Part shown: positions 8,087 through 14,579 of the stretch, piece after piece | How the letters are laid out: every line of letters starts with the position of its first letter | How positions within the stretch are numbered: position 1 is the first letter of the stretch | Source: an uncultured Alphaproteobacteria bacterium | GTDB lineage: Bacteria > Pseudomonadota > Alphaproteobacteria > Sphingomonadales > Sphingomonadaceae | Direction: 5' to 3' | Length of the DNA stretch: 21,006 nt | Assembly (NCBI GenBank): GCA_903939555.1 | Contig: CAJAHV010000308.1 | Span: forward strand, 1-21,006 | Notes under the pieces: model-generated | Databases searched by the model: none | What the model saw: the letters and a program-made list of their open reading frames with translations, nothing else | Told to the model about the DNA's origin: nothing | Translations under genes and position numbers: made by a program

Positions 8087-8470
8087 GACCCTATATTGAC
8101 GGGGAAGACCGAATTTGTCGAAGGGGATTATTGCAAGCCAAGCACCGCCCAACCAGCAGCGGCTTCATCCCCAAGCGGCGCTATCACCGCTCGCCGCTCG
8201 CGACATCGCAATTGCCGCATCGCGATCGAGCAAGGCCGCCGGGAGAGGCAATGAGCGCAGCATATTCGGCGGCACGGTCGGTTGCGATCAGGCTAGACAC
8301 CGGGTTGCGGCGCAGCACCAGCGCTTCACGGTGGCCACTGTTGACAGCCGGTCACATCGAAACGGAAAGTCTGCGGCGGGGCCAGTGGTGCGCGGCTGCA
8401 TGTTTATGCGACCATGGATTATGATTTTCTAATATATTGAAAATCGCGAGCAGATCGGTAGGCTGCCGAT
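8087..8470. other. Intergenic region between divergent genes, no convincing gene
   Basis: This 384-bp stretch separates pepN (leftward) from the GrpB-family gene (rightward) and should hold both promoters. A short AATATAGGG sequence lies directly before the pepN ATG. The half nearest the GrpB gene is AT-rich and carries the dyad described separately. Short frames here have no recognisable product. I see no RNA gene, terminator or repeat array in the central 200 bp. Confidence 0.6.
8423..8445 (+). promoter_or_regulatory. AT-rich 23-bp dyad, candidate operator over the -10 of the GrpB-family gene
   Basis: GATTTTC (8423-8429) and GAAAATC (8439-8445) are perfect 7-bp inverted arms. The spacer TAATATATT contains an 8-bp self-complementary core. 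A plausible -10 (TAATAT, 8430-8435) falls inside the dyad, 35 bp before the ATG at 8471. An operator for a dimeric repressor is the simplest reading. No regulator gene is adjacent, so the factor is unknown. The base composition stands out from the GC-rich surroundings. Confidence 0.45.
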
Positions 8471-9028
8471 ATGCTTGACGCAATCTCCGTATCGCTTGTG
8501 GATCATGATTCCCGCTGGATCGGGGTTGCGGCAGCATATGCCGAGAAGCTCGACGTGCTCGGCGATTTGGTCCTGTCGATCCATCATATTGGCTCGACTT
8601 CGGTGCCGGGCTTGCTCGCCAAGCCAATCATCGACCTGCTGCCTGTGGTTTCGAGCATCGCTGCCCTCGATGATCAACTCTGGAAGATCGAAGCGCTCGG
8701 CTATCGGCTCTATGGCGAATATGGCCTGCCCGGACGGCGCTTCTGTGCCTTGCCGGGAAAAAATACCCGGCTTGTCCACCTGCACTTCTTCGAACAGGGT
8801 TCCGACCAGATTTTTCACAATCTGGCTTTTCGCGATTACATCCGCGCTCACCCCGAAGCCGCCAGCGCCTATGCAACTGAAAAGCGCCGGGCCCGAGCGC
8901 TGCATCCCGATAATTCGCATGGCTATACCGCTGAAAAGGCAGCGTTCGTGCAAGCTACATCAAAACTGGCGCACGCTTGGTTCGCCGATCAACCCGTCGG
9001 CCGCGACCTGCTGGCGCGCCCCGCCTGA
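8471..9028 (+). CDS. GrpB family (UPF0157) nucleotidyltransferase-fold protein
   Basis: The gene encodes 185 aa, near the family's usual 170-180. The family signature HHIGSTSVPGLLAKPIIDLLPVV is at residues 38-60, with the GS pair (41-42) and aspartate D55 of a minimal nucleotidyltransferase fold. Further family segments are HLHFFEQGSD and the LAFRDYIRAHPEAASAYATEK stretch. GrpB proteins are widespread and poorly characterised, and some are fused to CoA or acetyltransferase domains. No substrate can be given. The start at 8471 fits the family N-terminus (SLVDHDSRW), and no strong Shine-Dalgarno is visible. The gene is 55 bp before the SDR-like gene on the same strand, so cotranscription is possible. 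An AT-rich dyad covers its likely promoter. Confidence 0.88.
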   Translation: MLDAISVSLVDHDSRWIGVAAAYAEKLDVLGDLVLSIHHIGSTSVPGLLAKPIIDLLPVVSSIAALDDQLWKIEALGYRLYGEYGLPGRRFCALPGKNTRLVHLHFFEQGSDQIFHNLAFRDYIRAHPEAASAYATEKRRARALHPDNSHGYTAEKAAFVQATSKLAHAWFADQPVGRDLLARPA

Positions 9029-9083
9029 ACTTCGCGCCTGACACCTATCGCCTTTCCGCGGCAGACGCCGCATAACGCCTTCG

Positions 9084-9890
9084 ATGCATCTGCTTGTCCT
9101 TGGCCTTGGCTATTGCGCCGCTCATTTTGCCACGGCGTTCGCGGCGCGAGGTGGCCGTGTCACCGCCGTGCGCTCGCGCGCTGGCCAGGGTGTCCTCACC
9201 CTCGACAGCCCGGATCTGCCTGCCGCCTTCGCTGCGGCCACTCATATACTGTCGTCGGTCCCGCCGGCGCCCGATGGCAGCGACCCCGTGCTCGCCGCGC
9301 ATCGCGACCTGCTGGCGGCGGCACCGGCGGTCTGGCTCGGCTATTTGTCGTCCACCGGGGTCTATGGTGACACCGGCGGCGCCTGGGTCGACGAATCGGC
9401 ACCGTTACAGGGCCGCCGCGCCGGCCGGCTGGCGGCCGATCTCGATTGGCAGGCGTTGCACCCGGCTGTCCGCGTGTTCCGACTGCCCGGCATCTACGGC
9501 CCCGGCCGCAGCGCGCTCGACCGGCTGGCCGCCGGCCCGGTGGCGCGCATCGATCTGCCCGGCCATGTCTTTTCGCGCGTTCATGTTGATGACATCACCG
9601 GCGCGCTGCTTGCCAGCACCGCACACGGTGCGCCCGGCGTCTATAATCTGTGCGATGATGAACCTGCCCCGGGGGAGGCTGTCACCGCTCATGCCGCGCG
9701 CATGCTCGGCTTGGCACCGCCACCGCTGCAAGCCCTCGCCGAAGCCAGACTGTCGCCGATGGGCCGGGCCTTTTATGGGGAGTGCCGCAGGGTGGCCAAT
9801 GGCAAGATGACGCGGGATTTGGGCTACGGTTTGCGCTATCCAGACTATCGTGCAGGGCTTGCCGCCTGCCTCAAGGAGATGAAGCGATGA
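9084..9890 (+). CDS. YeeZ-like atypical SDR / NAD(P)-dependent epimerase-dehydratase family protein
   Basis: The gene encodes 268 aa. The Rossmann motif LVLGLGYCA (residues 4-12) is a GxGxxA-type dinucleotide-binding turn. SSTGVYGD (89-96), FRLPGIYGPGRS (132-143) and SRVHVDDI (164-171) are family landmarks of extended/atypical SDRs related to E. coli YeeZ. The usual YxxxK catalytic pair is not obvious; RRAGRLAAD sits where it would be, so activity is uncertain. The substrate is unknown. The TGA (9888-9890) overlaps the ATG of the molybdopterin subunit gene (ATGA). The two genes are therefore translationally coupled, which may mean that they work in the same pathway. No clear Shine-Dalgarno precedes the ATG at 9084. 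Confidence 0.85.
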   Translation: MHLLVLGLGYCAAHFATAFAARGGRVTAVRSRAGQGVLTLDSPDLPAAFAAATHILSSVPPAPDGSDPVLAAHRDLLAAAPAVWLGYLSSTGVYGDTGGAWVDESAPLQGRRAGRLAADLDWQALHPAVRVFRLPGIYGPGRSALDRLAAGPVARIDLPGHVFSRVHVDDITGALLASTAHGAPGVYNLCDDEPAPGEAVTAHAARMLGLAPPPLQALAEARLSPMGRAFYGECRRVANGKMTRDLGYGLRYPDYRAGLAACLKEMKR

Positions 9891-12169
9891 AATTCGGTGC
9901 CGGTCAGTCTGTCAAGCGTGTCGAGGATGTCCGGCTGTTGACCGGCAAGGGCAATTTCACCGACGATCTCCAGCGTGACGGGATGCTGTATGGCGTCACG
10001 CTGCGCTCGCCTTATGGTCATGCCGAAATCCGCTCGCTCGACACGGCGGCAGCGCTCGCCGTTCCGGGTGTCGTCGCTATCTATACCCATGACGATATCG
10101 CTGACTACGGCCCCATCCCCTGCCTTGTGCCGCTGTCGGGGCCGGTTCACACCCCGCGCATCCTGCTTGCCAAGGACCGCGTGCGTTTTGTTGGCGATGC
10201 GGTTGCCTTTGTCGTGGCCGAAAGCCGCGAGTCCGCCCGTGCCGGCGCCGAAGCGATCGAGGTCGATTATGCCGAACTGCCGGTCGTCGCCTCACTCGAT
10301 GCCGCCCTCGCCGCCGATGCTCCGCAGATCTGGCCGGAAGCCAAGGGCAATACACTGTTCGACTGGCAGGTCGGTGATGGCGCCAAGGCTGCCACCGCGA
10401 TCGCCGGCTCGGCGCATGTCACCAGCTTGCGCATTGTCCAGAACCGCATCGCCCCGACGTCGATGGAAGTGCGCGCCGCGCTTGGCGAATATGATGCCTC
10501 GACCCAGACCTTCACGCTGTCGACCGGCAGCCAGGGCGTTGCCGGCATGCGCGGCATGTTAGCGGGGCCGATTCTCAAGGTCGCGCCCGAGCAAGTACGT
10601 ATCGTCACTGGCGATGTCGGCGGCGGTTTCGGCATGAAGACCTTCATCTACGCTGAATATCCCCTCGTCCTCCACGCCGCCCGCGCGCTTGGCCGGCCGG
10701 TGAAATGGACCGGCGAACGCGGCGATGCCTTTCAGACCGACACCCACGGGCGCGCGATGGTCAGCAATGCCAAATTGGGATTCGATTCCGATGGCTTGAT
10801 CACCGCGCTGGCAGTGGAGACCTGGTCCGACCTTGGCGCCTATCAGGCGCAGTTCGGCCCGGCCATCCAAACCATCGCCGGTGGCAAGATCATGGGCGGT
10901 GTCTATCGCATCCCGACGATCCACAATCTCGTCCATGGCGTCGTCACCAACACCGCCCCGGTCGATGCTTATCGCGGCGCCGGCCGTCCCGAATCGGCCT
11001 ATGTCATGGAACGGCTTATCGAGGCAGCAGCGCGTGAATTGGGCATCGGCGTCGACGACATTCGCCGCCGCAACCTGCTGACCCCAACCGAATTGCCGCA
11101 CGACAATGGCATCGGGTTGACTTTCGATATCGGCAACTTCCCCGCTGTGCTCGAGAAGGCGCTGCTTCAGGCCGATTGGGCCGGCTTTCCAGCGCGCAAG
11201 GCGGCGGCAGCGGCCAAGGGTCTGCGCCTCGGTCGCGGCATCGCCTACTATGTCGAAATCGCCGGCGGCGGCGGCACCGAGGAGTTCGCCGATGTGCGTG
11301 TTGCCGCCGATGGCATGGTTGAAATGGCGGTCGGGACACAATCCAATGGCCAGGGCCATGAAACCGCCTATGCCCAAGTGCTCAGCGAAAAACTCGGGAT
11401 CGACATGGACGATATACGTATCGTCCAGGGCAATACCGACCGGCTTGACCAGGGCAATGGCACCGGCGGCTCGCGATCGATGGCATTCGGTGGCGGCGCC
11501 GTGCTCGCTTCAGCCGATGCCCTGATCGAACGCGGCATCGAACTCGCCCGGGCCGATCTTGGTGCCGATGAGATCGATTATGCCGATGGCGTGTTCCGCG
11601 CTCGGGGCAGCAACAACAGCTTGAGCCTTGCCGAACTCGCCGCCGCCCACCCCGGCGGGCTCGACGGACGCAGCAAATATTCGACGGGTGTTCCGGCGCC
11701 GACGTTCCCGAACGGCTGCCACATCGCCGAAATCGCGCTCGACCCGGCGACCGGCAAAATCAGCGTGACCCACTACAGCCTTGTCGACGATTTCGGCAAG
11801 CTGGTGAACCCGATGCTCGTCGAAGGCCAGATCCATGGCGGCGTCGCGCAGGGGCTCGGCCAGGCGCTGCTCGAAGATGTCGTTTATTCCGACGACGGTC
11901 AGCTCGTCACCGGCAGCTTCATGGACTATGGTGTACCGCGCGCCGATGACATGCCGTTGGCGATCGGCTTCGACACGCTGGGCACGCCCAGCCCGACCAA
12001 CCCCTTGGGGGTCAAAGGCTGTGGCGAAGCCGGCACCATCGGCGCGATGCCATCGATCATGAATGCCATCATCGATGCGCTGGAAGGCACCCAGATCGAA
12101 ATGCCGGCGACGATCGAGAAACTGTGGCGGGCGGCGCGGGCGCTCGAAATGCCGGTGGCGGCGGAATAA
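9887..12169 (+). CDS. Molybdopterin-binding large subunit, xanthine dehydrogenase / CoxL-like family
   Basis: The gene encodes 760 aa from ATG 9887, with AAGGAG (9873-9878) 8 bases upstream. The aldehyde oxidase/xanthine dehydrogenase a/b hammerhead domain occupies about residues 18-130. It is followed by the Mo-pterin binding region with GDVGGGFGMKTF near 240 and AYRGAGRPE at 361-369. The catalytic glutamate is E714 in KGCGEAGTIGAM. The loop is AYRGAGR rather than the AYRCSFR of form I CO dehydrogenase, so CO oxidation is not indicated. An aldehyde, purine, N-heterocycle or other hydroxylation is more likely. Such enzymes normally work with FAD and 2Fe-2S subunits, and neither gene lies beside this one. 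The frame is open for 35 codons upstream, but the ATG and its Shine-Dalgarno decide the start. Confidence 0.92.
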   Translation: MKFGAGQSVKRVEDVRLLTGKGNFTDDLQRDGMLYGVTLRSPYGHAEIRSLDTAAALAVPGVVAIYTHDDIADYGPIPCLVPLSGPVHTPRILLAKDRVRFVGDAVAFVVAESRESARAGAEAIEVDYAELPVVASLDAALAADAPQIWPEAKGNTLFDWQVGDGAKAATAIAGSAHVTSLRIVQNRIAPTSMEVRAALGEYDASTQTFTLSTGSQGVAGMRGMLAGPILKVAPEQVRIVTGDVGGGFGMKTFIYAEYPLVLHAARALGRPVKWTGERGDAFQTDTHGRAMVSNAKLGFDSDGLITALAVETWSDLGAYQAQFGPAIQTIAGGKIMGGVYRIPTIHNLVHGVVTNTAPVDAYRGAGRPESAYVMERLIEAAARELGIGVDDIRRRNLLTPTELPHDNGIGLTFDIGNFPAVLEKALLQADWAGFPARKAAAAAKGLRLGRGIAYYVEIAGGGGTEEFADVRVAADGMVEMAVGTQSNGQGHETAYAQVLSEKLGIDMDDIRIVQGNTDRLDQGNGTGGSRSMAFGGGAVLASADALIERGIELARADLGADEIDYADGVFRARGSNNSLSLAELAAAHPGGLDGRSKYSTGVPAPTFPNGCHIAEIALDPATGKISVTHYSLVDDFGKLVNPMLVEGQIHGGVAQGLGQALLEDVVYSDDGQLVTGSFMDYGVPRADDMPLAIGFDTLGTPSPTNPLGVKGCGEAGTIGAMPSIMNAIIDALEGTQIEMPATIEKLWRAARALEMPVAAE

Positions 12170-12301
12170 GCGCCGGTTGAAAGTTCACGAAAGTCACGAA
12201 ATCTTCGCTTTTGCGAAGCCGTGTGCCTTTCAATGAAGTCAAAGAGCCATCAGTTGCGGCCCGATAACCGATTTGGCTCGTGTAGGACAGAGTCCCAGCC
12301 C
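12170..12301. other. Convergent intergenic region with small hairpin after the molybdopterin gene
   Basis: CTTCGC-TTTT-GCGAAG (12203-12218) is a 6-bp stem with a T4 loop, 34 bp after the stop of the molybdopterin gene. It lacks a clear T-tract, so it is only a weak candidate terminator on the plus strand. Nearby, CACGAAA occurs twice in a row (12187-12200). No gene is supported in this stretch. Confidence 0.35.
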
Positions 12302-12339
12302 AAAAAAAACGCCTGCCGCGTCGGAGAACACGGCAGGCG
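12302..12339 (-). terminator. Intrinsic terminator of the small membrane protein gene
   Basis: Read on the minus strand, a 12-bp stem with one mismatch (arms 12328-12339 and 12310-12321) and a 6-base loop is followed directly by eight T (12309-12302). It lies about 72 bp after the stop of the gene ending at 12412. Strong stem plus T8 is a textbook Rho-independent terminator. Confidence 0.85.
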
Positions 12340-12411
12340 CCAGGCGGGGTCGAAACGTGCAGCTCGCATAGGGTGGGGGAGTACGCGAAATGCCGGACGC
12401 TGCGCCGCATT

Positions 12412-12831
12412 TCACATGAGGAAGGCAATGAAGATCGCCCAAGCTAGCATGAGCAGCGGCACTGTCATGATCTGCGCCCAGGCAGCACGCCCGGTCAGAT
12501 ATCCGCTGGCAGTATCGATGCCCCAAGCTCCGCAGCGGTCGTCCTCGGCGCCCTTCGCGCCGCTAGCCCGCGCCATGGCAACGGGCAGACCGTAATAGCC
12601 GACCAGCACCACCCCGAAGACGACGAAAATGATGCCGATGCCCTCGCCGGCGCGAAACGCAGCTGCCATCACGGCCAGATAGCCGGCGGCGGCGAGCACG
12701 AGCTGGCGCAGCACGCGGCGCGGAATGTCGAAACTAAGTGGGGGTGCCGGTTCTGCGGTCGCTTCGCGTGGCTGCGCCTGCGGCGCTGTCACCAGTGACC
12801 CGGTTTCGGTATTCTGAAAATCGATCCGCAT
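12412..12831 (-). CDS. Small three-TM membrane protein of unknown function, likely FNR-regulated
   Basis: The gene encodes 139 aa. The start is ATG 12831 because AAGGAGG (12839-12845) lies 7 bases before it; an in-frame ATG at 12861 has no such site. The N-terminal 35 residues are polar and Pro/Ala/Glu-rich. Three hydrophobic segments follow at about 42-59, 63-82 and 118-137. The loop between the second and third carries EDDRCGAWGIDTASGYLTG, a possible conserved patch with a single cysteine (C100). I do not recognise a family. A perfect FNR box 75 bp upstream with a correctly spaced -10, and the nearby fnr-like and stress protein genes, suggest a role under oxygen limitation. A Rho-independent terminator follows, so it is probably a single-gene transcript. 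Confidence 0.75.
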   Translation of the reverse strand: MRIDFQNTETGSLVTAPQAQPREATAEPAPPLSFDIPRRVLRQLVLAAAGYLAVMAAAFRAGEGIGIIFVVFGVVLVGYYGLPVAMARASGAKGAEDDRCGAWGIDTASGYLTGRAAWAQIMTVPLLMLAWAIFIAFLM

Positions 12832-12872
12832 GACCGGCCCTCCTTGCGCGGGCACCTTCACCCGATGGCCCG

Positions 12873-12913
12873 ATTATGCCGGGGAAATCAGGTGACTCTT
12901 TGATCTGGATCAA
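12873..12913 (-). promoter_or_regulatory. FNR-activated promoter of the small membrane protein gene
   Basis: TTGATCTGGATCAA (12900-12913) matches the FNR consensus TTGAT-N4-ATCAA at all ten specified bases. On the minus strand CATAAT (12878-12873) is centred 31 bp downstream of the box centre, the spacing of class II FNR promoters (box at about -41.5). The predicted transcription start is near 12866, giving a 5' leader of about 35 nt before ATG 12831. The regulator encoded at 15492-16205 has the matching recognition residues. Confidence 0.82.
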
Positions 12914-13127
12914 ATCGGCTGATTTTTTCGCGCTCGCCAGAAGCGCAGATCAACTCCCTCACCCCAACGGAGCGGCCGGTTCGCGCGCTTGCGCGAGTCG
13001 GCGGCAGTACCTGCGAGGACGCACGTACGCCGTCGCACCGCTCGGCTTGGCTTGGCTCGGCTTGGCTTGGCTTGGCTTGGCTTGGCTTGGCTTGGCGGGG
13101 TCGTCCGCCCCGGGCAACGGTTACCTA
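12914..13127. other. Intergenic stretch upstream of the FNR promoter
   Basis: Apart from the pentanucleotide array listed separately, this stretch holds GC-rich sequence with a short hairpin CGCGC-TT-GCGCG near 12982. An 84-codon plus-strand frame crosses it, but its protein is just the translated repeat (LGLAW units) and is not believable as a gene. Confidence 0.5.
13041..13095. repeat. Pentanucleotide tandem array, 11 x CTYGG
   Basis: Eleven consecutive 5-bp units are present: nine CTTGG and two CTCGG (first and fourth units). The last seven units (13061-13095) are identical. The unit length is not a multiple of three, and the run is perfect enough to change length by strand slippage. It lies about 175-230 bp upstream of the predicted start of the FNR-dependent transcript and outside any credible gene. 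Confidence 0.9.
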
Positions 13128-13164
13128 TAGGGTCAGGCCATGGATTTAACAGGTCCTGACCCTA
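13128..13164. repeat. 10-bp inverted repeat at the IS border, probably the original 3' hairpin of the stress protein gene
   Basis: TAGGGTCAGG (13128-13137) and CCTGACCCTA (13155-13164) are perfect complements around a 17-base spacer. The right arm runs into the tetranucleotide CTAG that borders the insertion sequence. Joining the two IS flanks with one target copy places this hairpin right at the TAG stop codon of the universal stress protein gene. It may have been a terminator, an RNA-stabilising stem or a REP-like element; there is no T-tract behind it. Confidence 0.7.
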
Positions 13165-13165
13165 G

Positions 13166-13182
13166 CATTACAGTTGCGTTTT
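13166..13182 (+). repeat. Left terminal inverted repeat of the IS701-family element
   Basis: CATTACAGTTGCGTTTT matches the right terminus in inverse orientation without a mismatch. The TAA stop (13168-13170) of the transposase C-terminal frame lies inside it. Confidence 0.9.
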
Positions 13183-13350
13183 TGATTTCATATGAGCGCG
13201 TTGTGCGATGGCCTGATGGGCTCTTCGCCAACAGGACCAGGCGATGACATGGGCTGGCTGGATGCGGCGCTGGGCAAGTTTGTTGGCGATACGGCGCACT
13301 TCCTGGATCGACCAACGGATCAGTGGCGTCGCCTCCGCGTCGCCTGGCTT
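13168..13350 (-). CDS. IS701 transposase C-terminal segment, in the -1 frame
   Basis: Sixty codons in the -1 frame continue the transposase. They encode PLIRWSIQEVRRIA and a basic RRIQPAHVIAWSCWRRAHQ stretch, ending at a TAA inside the terminal repeat. This is the C-terminus I expect for full-length IS701-type transposases. The upstream frame instead runs into a basic, low-complexity tail and stops at 13320. The frame change must occur near the CCCCCAAAAA run at 13349-13358. A slip at C CCA AAA (13356-13350) would join residue K389 to this segment and give a 449-aa protein. Whether that is a programmed shift or an inactivating one-base loss is open. Confidence 0.75.
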   Translation of the reverse strand, partial: KPGDAEATPLIRWSIQEVRRIANKLAQRRIQPAHVIAWSCWRRAHQAIAQRAHMKSKTQL

Positions 13351-14516
13351 TTTGGGGGCGGCGACTGATTGGCCCGATGGCGGATCACGGCCATCATGGC
13401 GAAGGCCAGCATGACCAGCGACACGTGGCGATGCCATCCGTGCCACGAGCGGGTTTCATTGTGATCGAGGCCAAGCTCGTTCTTCGTGGTCTCGAAGCTG
13501 TCCTCGATTGCCCAGCGATGTCCCTCGACAAGGACGAGGGTCTGGATGTCTGTTCCCGCTGGACACCAGGTCGAGAAGAAGGCGAGATCGCCATCACCGA
13601 TGTTGCGGCGAACCAGCAGGCCACGCGTCCACAGACCGGATCTGCTCTCGTCATATTCGGATGCGTCGAGGTCGGCGAGTTCGCAATAGATCCAGTCGTG
13701 AAGCCTTGCGCCCTTGGTGCCGTCACCCGCCGACAGGCGCTGCCAGGCGGCAGGATCGAAGCTTTGTACGATCTCGTCGGCGCGACCCGCGACTGCAGGC
13801 TTGCCGTGCCAAGATCCGAAGTGATGGTTGGAGCCGACGCCCAGTACATAGCCCTTGCCGGCACGGCGCAGTGCCTGCTCGACATCACCGACACCATAGA
13901 CGCTGTCCGCCGCCACCCAAGCGAAGGGAAGCTGGGCAGCGATCGCCCGGTCGATCATCTGCACCGCGAGTGCCGGCTTGGTCGCAAACATCGTCCCGGT
14001 CGGCACATGCGTTGCCGCCAGCCTGGCCGGATCGCTTGCCCAGGCCTTGGGCAGATAGAGCGCCCGGTCGATAAGAGCATGGCCATGGCGAGACACATAC
14101 GCTGCAAAGACACCGATCTGGCAGTTGGTGATCTTACCGGCAGAGCCGGTGTACTGCCGCGCCACACCGCAGGAGGCCTTGCCCTGTTTGAGAAAGCCGG
14201 TCTCGTCGATGACCAGAACCGCATCCGCCACGGCCAGTGTTTCAACGACATAGTCACGCAAGATGTCGCGCAAGCTATCCGCATCCCACCGGCCCCGGCC
14301 AAGCAGCGCTTGCTGGCGCCAGGGACCCGGATCACCCGCCGCCTCGGCTCGCATCCAGCCGGTCTTGCGGCGCTCGTCGCCGAGCAGCCCGTCAAGAAAT
14401 TGCCCAGCCGATGCCGCAACACGCTCCTGCGTGAACAAGCCCCGCATCCGCGCCTTCACGTCCCGCAGCGAAGACGCCCATAACTCCAGTGTCGTCTCGA
14501 TCGATGCGCTCGACAT
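13320..14516 (-). CDS. IS701-family DDE transposase, main frame
   Basis: The main frame encodes 398 aa from ATG 14516, chosen because GGGAGG (14523-14528) lies 6 bases before it; an in-frame ATG at 14534 sits upstream of that site. The DDE catalytic residues are visible: D104 in VLVIDETGFLKQG, D204 in WVAADSVYG, and E338 within HRWAIEDSFETTKNELGLD. The last shows the R-x3-E-x6-K pattern of IS4-like families. The typical ARQYTG and GKITNCQIGVF segments follow the first aspartate. The last ten or so residues (SQATRRRRH) are out of frame relative to the family, and the proper C-terminus is in the -1 frame. The catalytic core is complete, so the protein may be active only if the frameshift occurs. 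Confidence 0.88.
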   Translation of the reverse strand: MSSASIETTLELWASSLRDVKARMRGLFTQERVAASAGQFLDGLLGDERRKTGWMRAEAAGDPGPWRQQALLGRGRWDADSLRDILRDYVVETLAVADAVLVIDETGFLKQGKASCGVARQYTGSAGKITNCQIGVFAAYVSRHGHALIDRALYLPKAWASDPARLAATHVPTGTMFATKPALAVQMIDRAIAAQLPFAWVAADSVYGVGDVEQALRRAGKGYVLGVGSNHHFGSWHGKPAVAGRADEIVQSFDPAAWQRLSAGDGTKGARLHDWIYCELADLDASEYDESRSGLWTRGLLVRRNIGDGDLAFFSTWCPAGTDIQTLVLVEGHRWAIEDSFETTKNELGLDHNETRSWHGWHRHVSLVMLAFAMMAVIRHRANQSPPPKSQATRRRRH

Positions 14517-14562
14517 CCATGACCTCCCATGCATGGTAAGTCATTGATTCAGAGTTCGCCAC

Positions 14563-14579
14563 AAAACGCAACTGTAATG
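14563..14579 (-). repeat. Right terminal inverted repeat of the IS701-family element
   Basis: The 17-bp perfect inverse copy of the left terminus. It abuts CTAA (14580-14583), which on the minus strand reads TTAG and holds the stop codon of the stress protein gene. Confidence 0.9.

Larger units (their letters stand above)
13166..14579 (-). mobile_element. IS701-family insertion sequence, 1414 bp
   Basis: The ends are defined by 17-bp perfect terminal inverted repeats (CATTACAGTTGCGTTTT at 13166-13182 and its complement at 14563-14579). The flanking tetranucleotides are CTAG (13162-13165) and CTAA (14580-14583). Both fit the YTAR target I recall for the IS701 family, but they differ at one base, so the duplication is imperfect. 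One transposase gene fills the element. The right flank contains the stop codon of the universal stress protein gene. Confidence 0.88.

Noticed and set aside
8184..8345. Short minus-strand frame upstream of pepN with a plausible-looking peptide (VLRRNPVSSLIATDRAAEY)
   Set aside because: It has no good start or ribosome binding site and only moderate codon bias, and I recognise no family. A gene remnant is possible but not supportable.
9887..12169. Form I carbon monoxide dehydrogenase (CoxL)
   Set aside because: The active-site loop reads AYRGAGR and not AYRCSFR, and coxM/coxS are absent.
12876..13130. 84-codon plus-strand frame encoding LGLAW repeats
   Set aside because: The repetitive part is merely the translated CTYGG array, it runs across an FNR box, and it has no Shine-Dalgarno.
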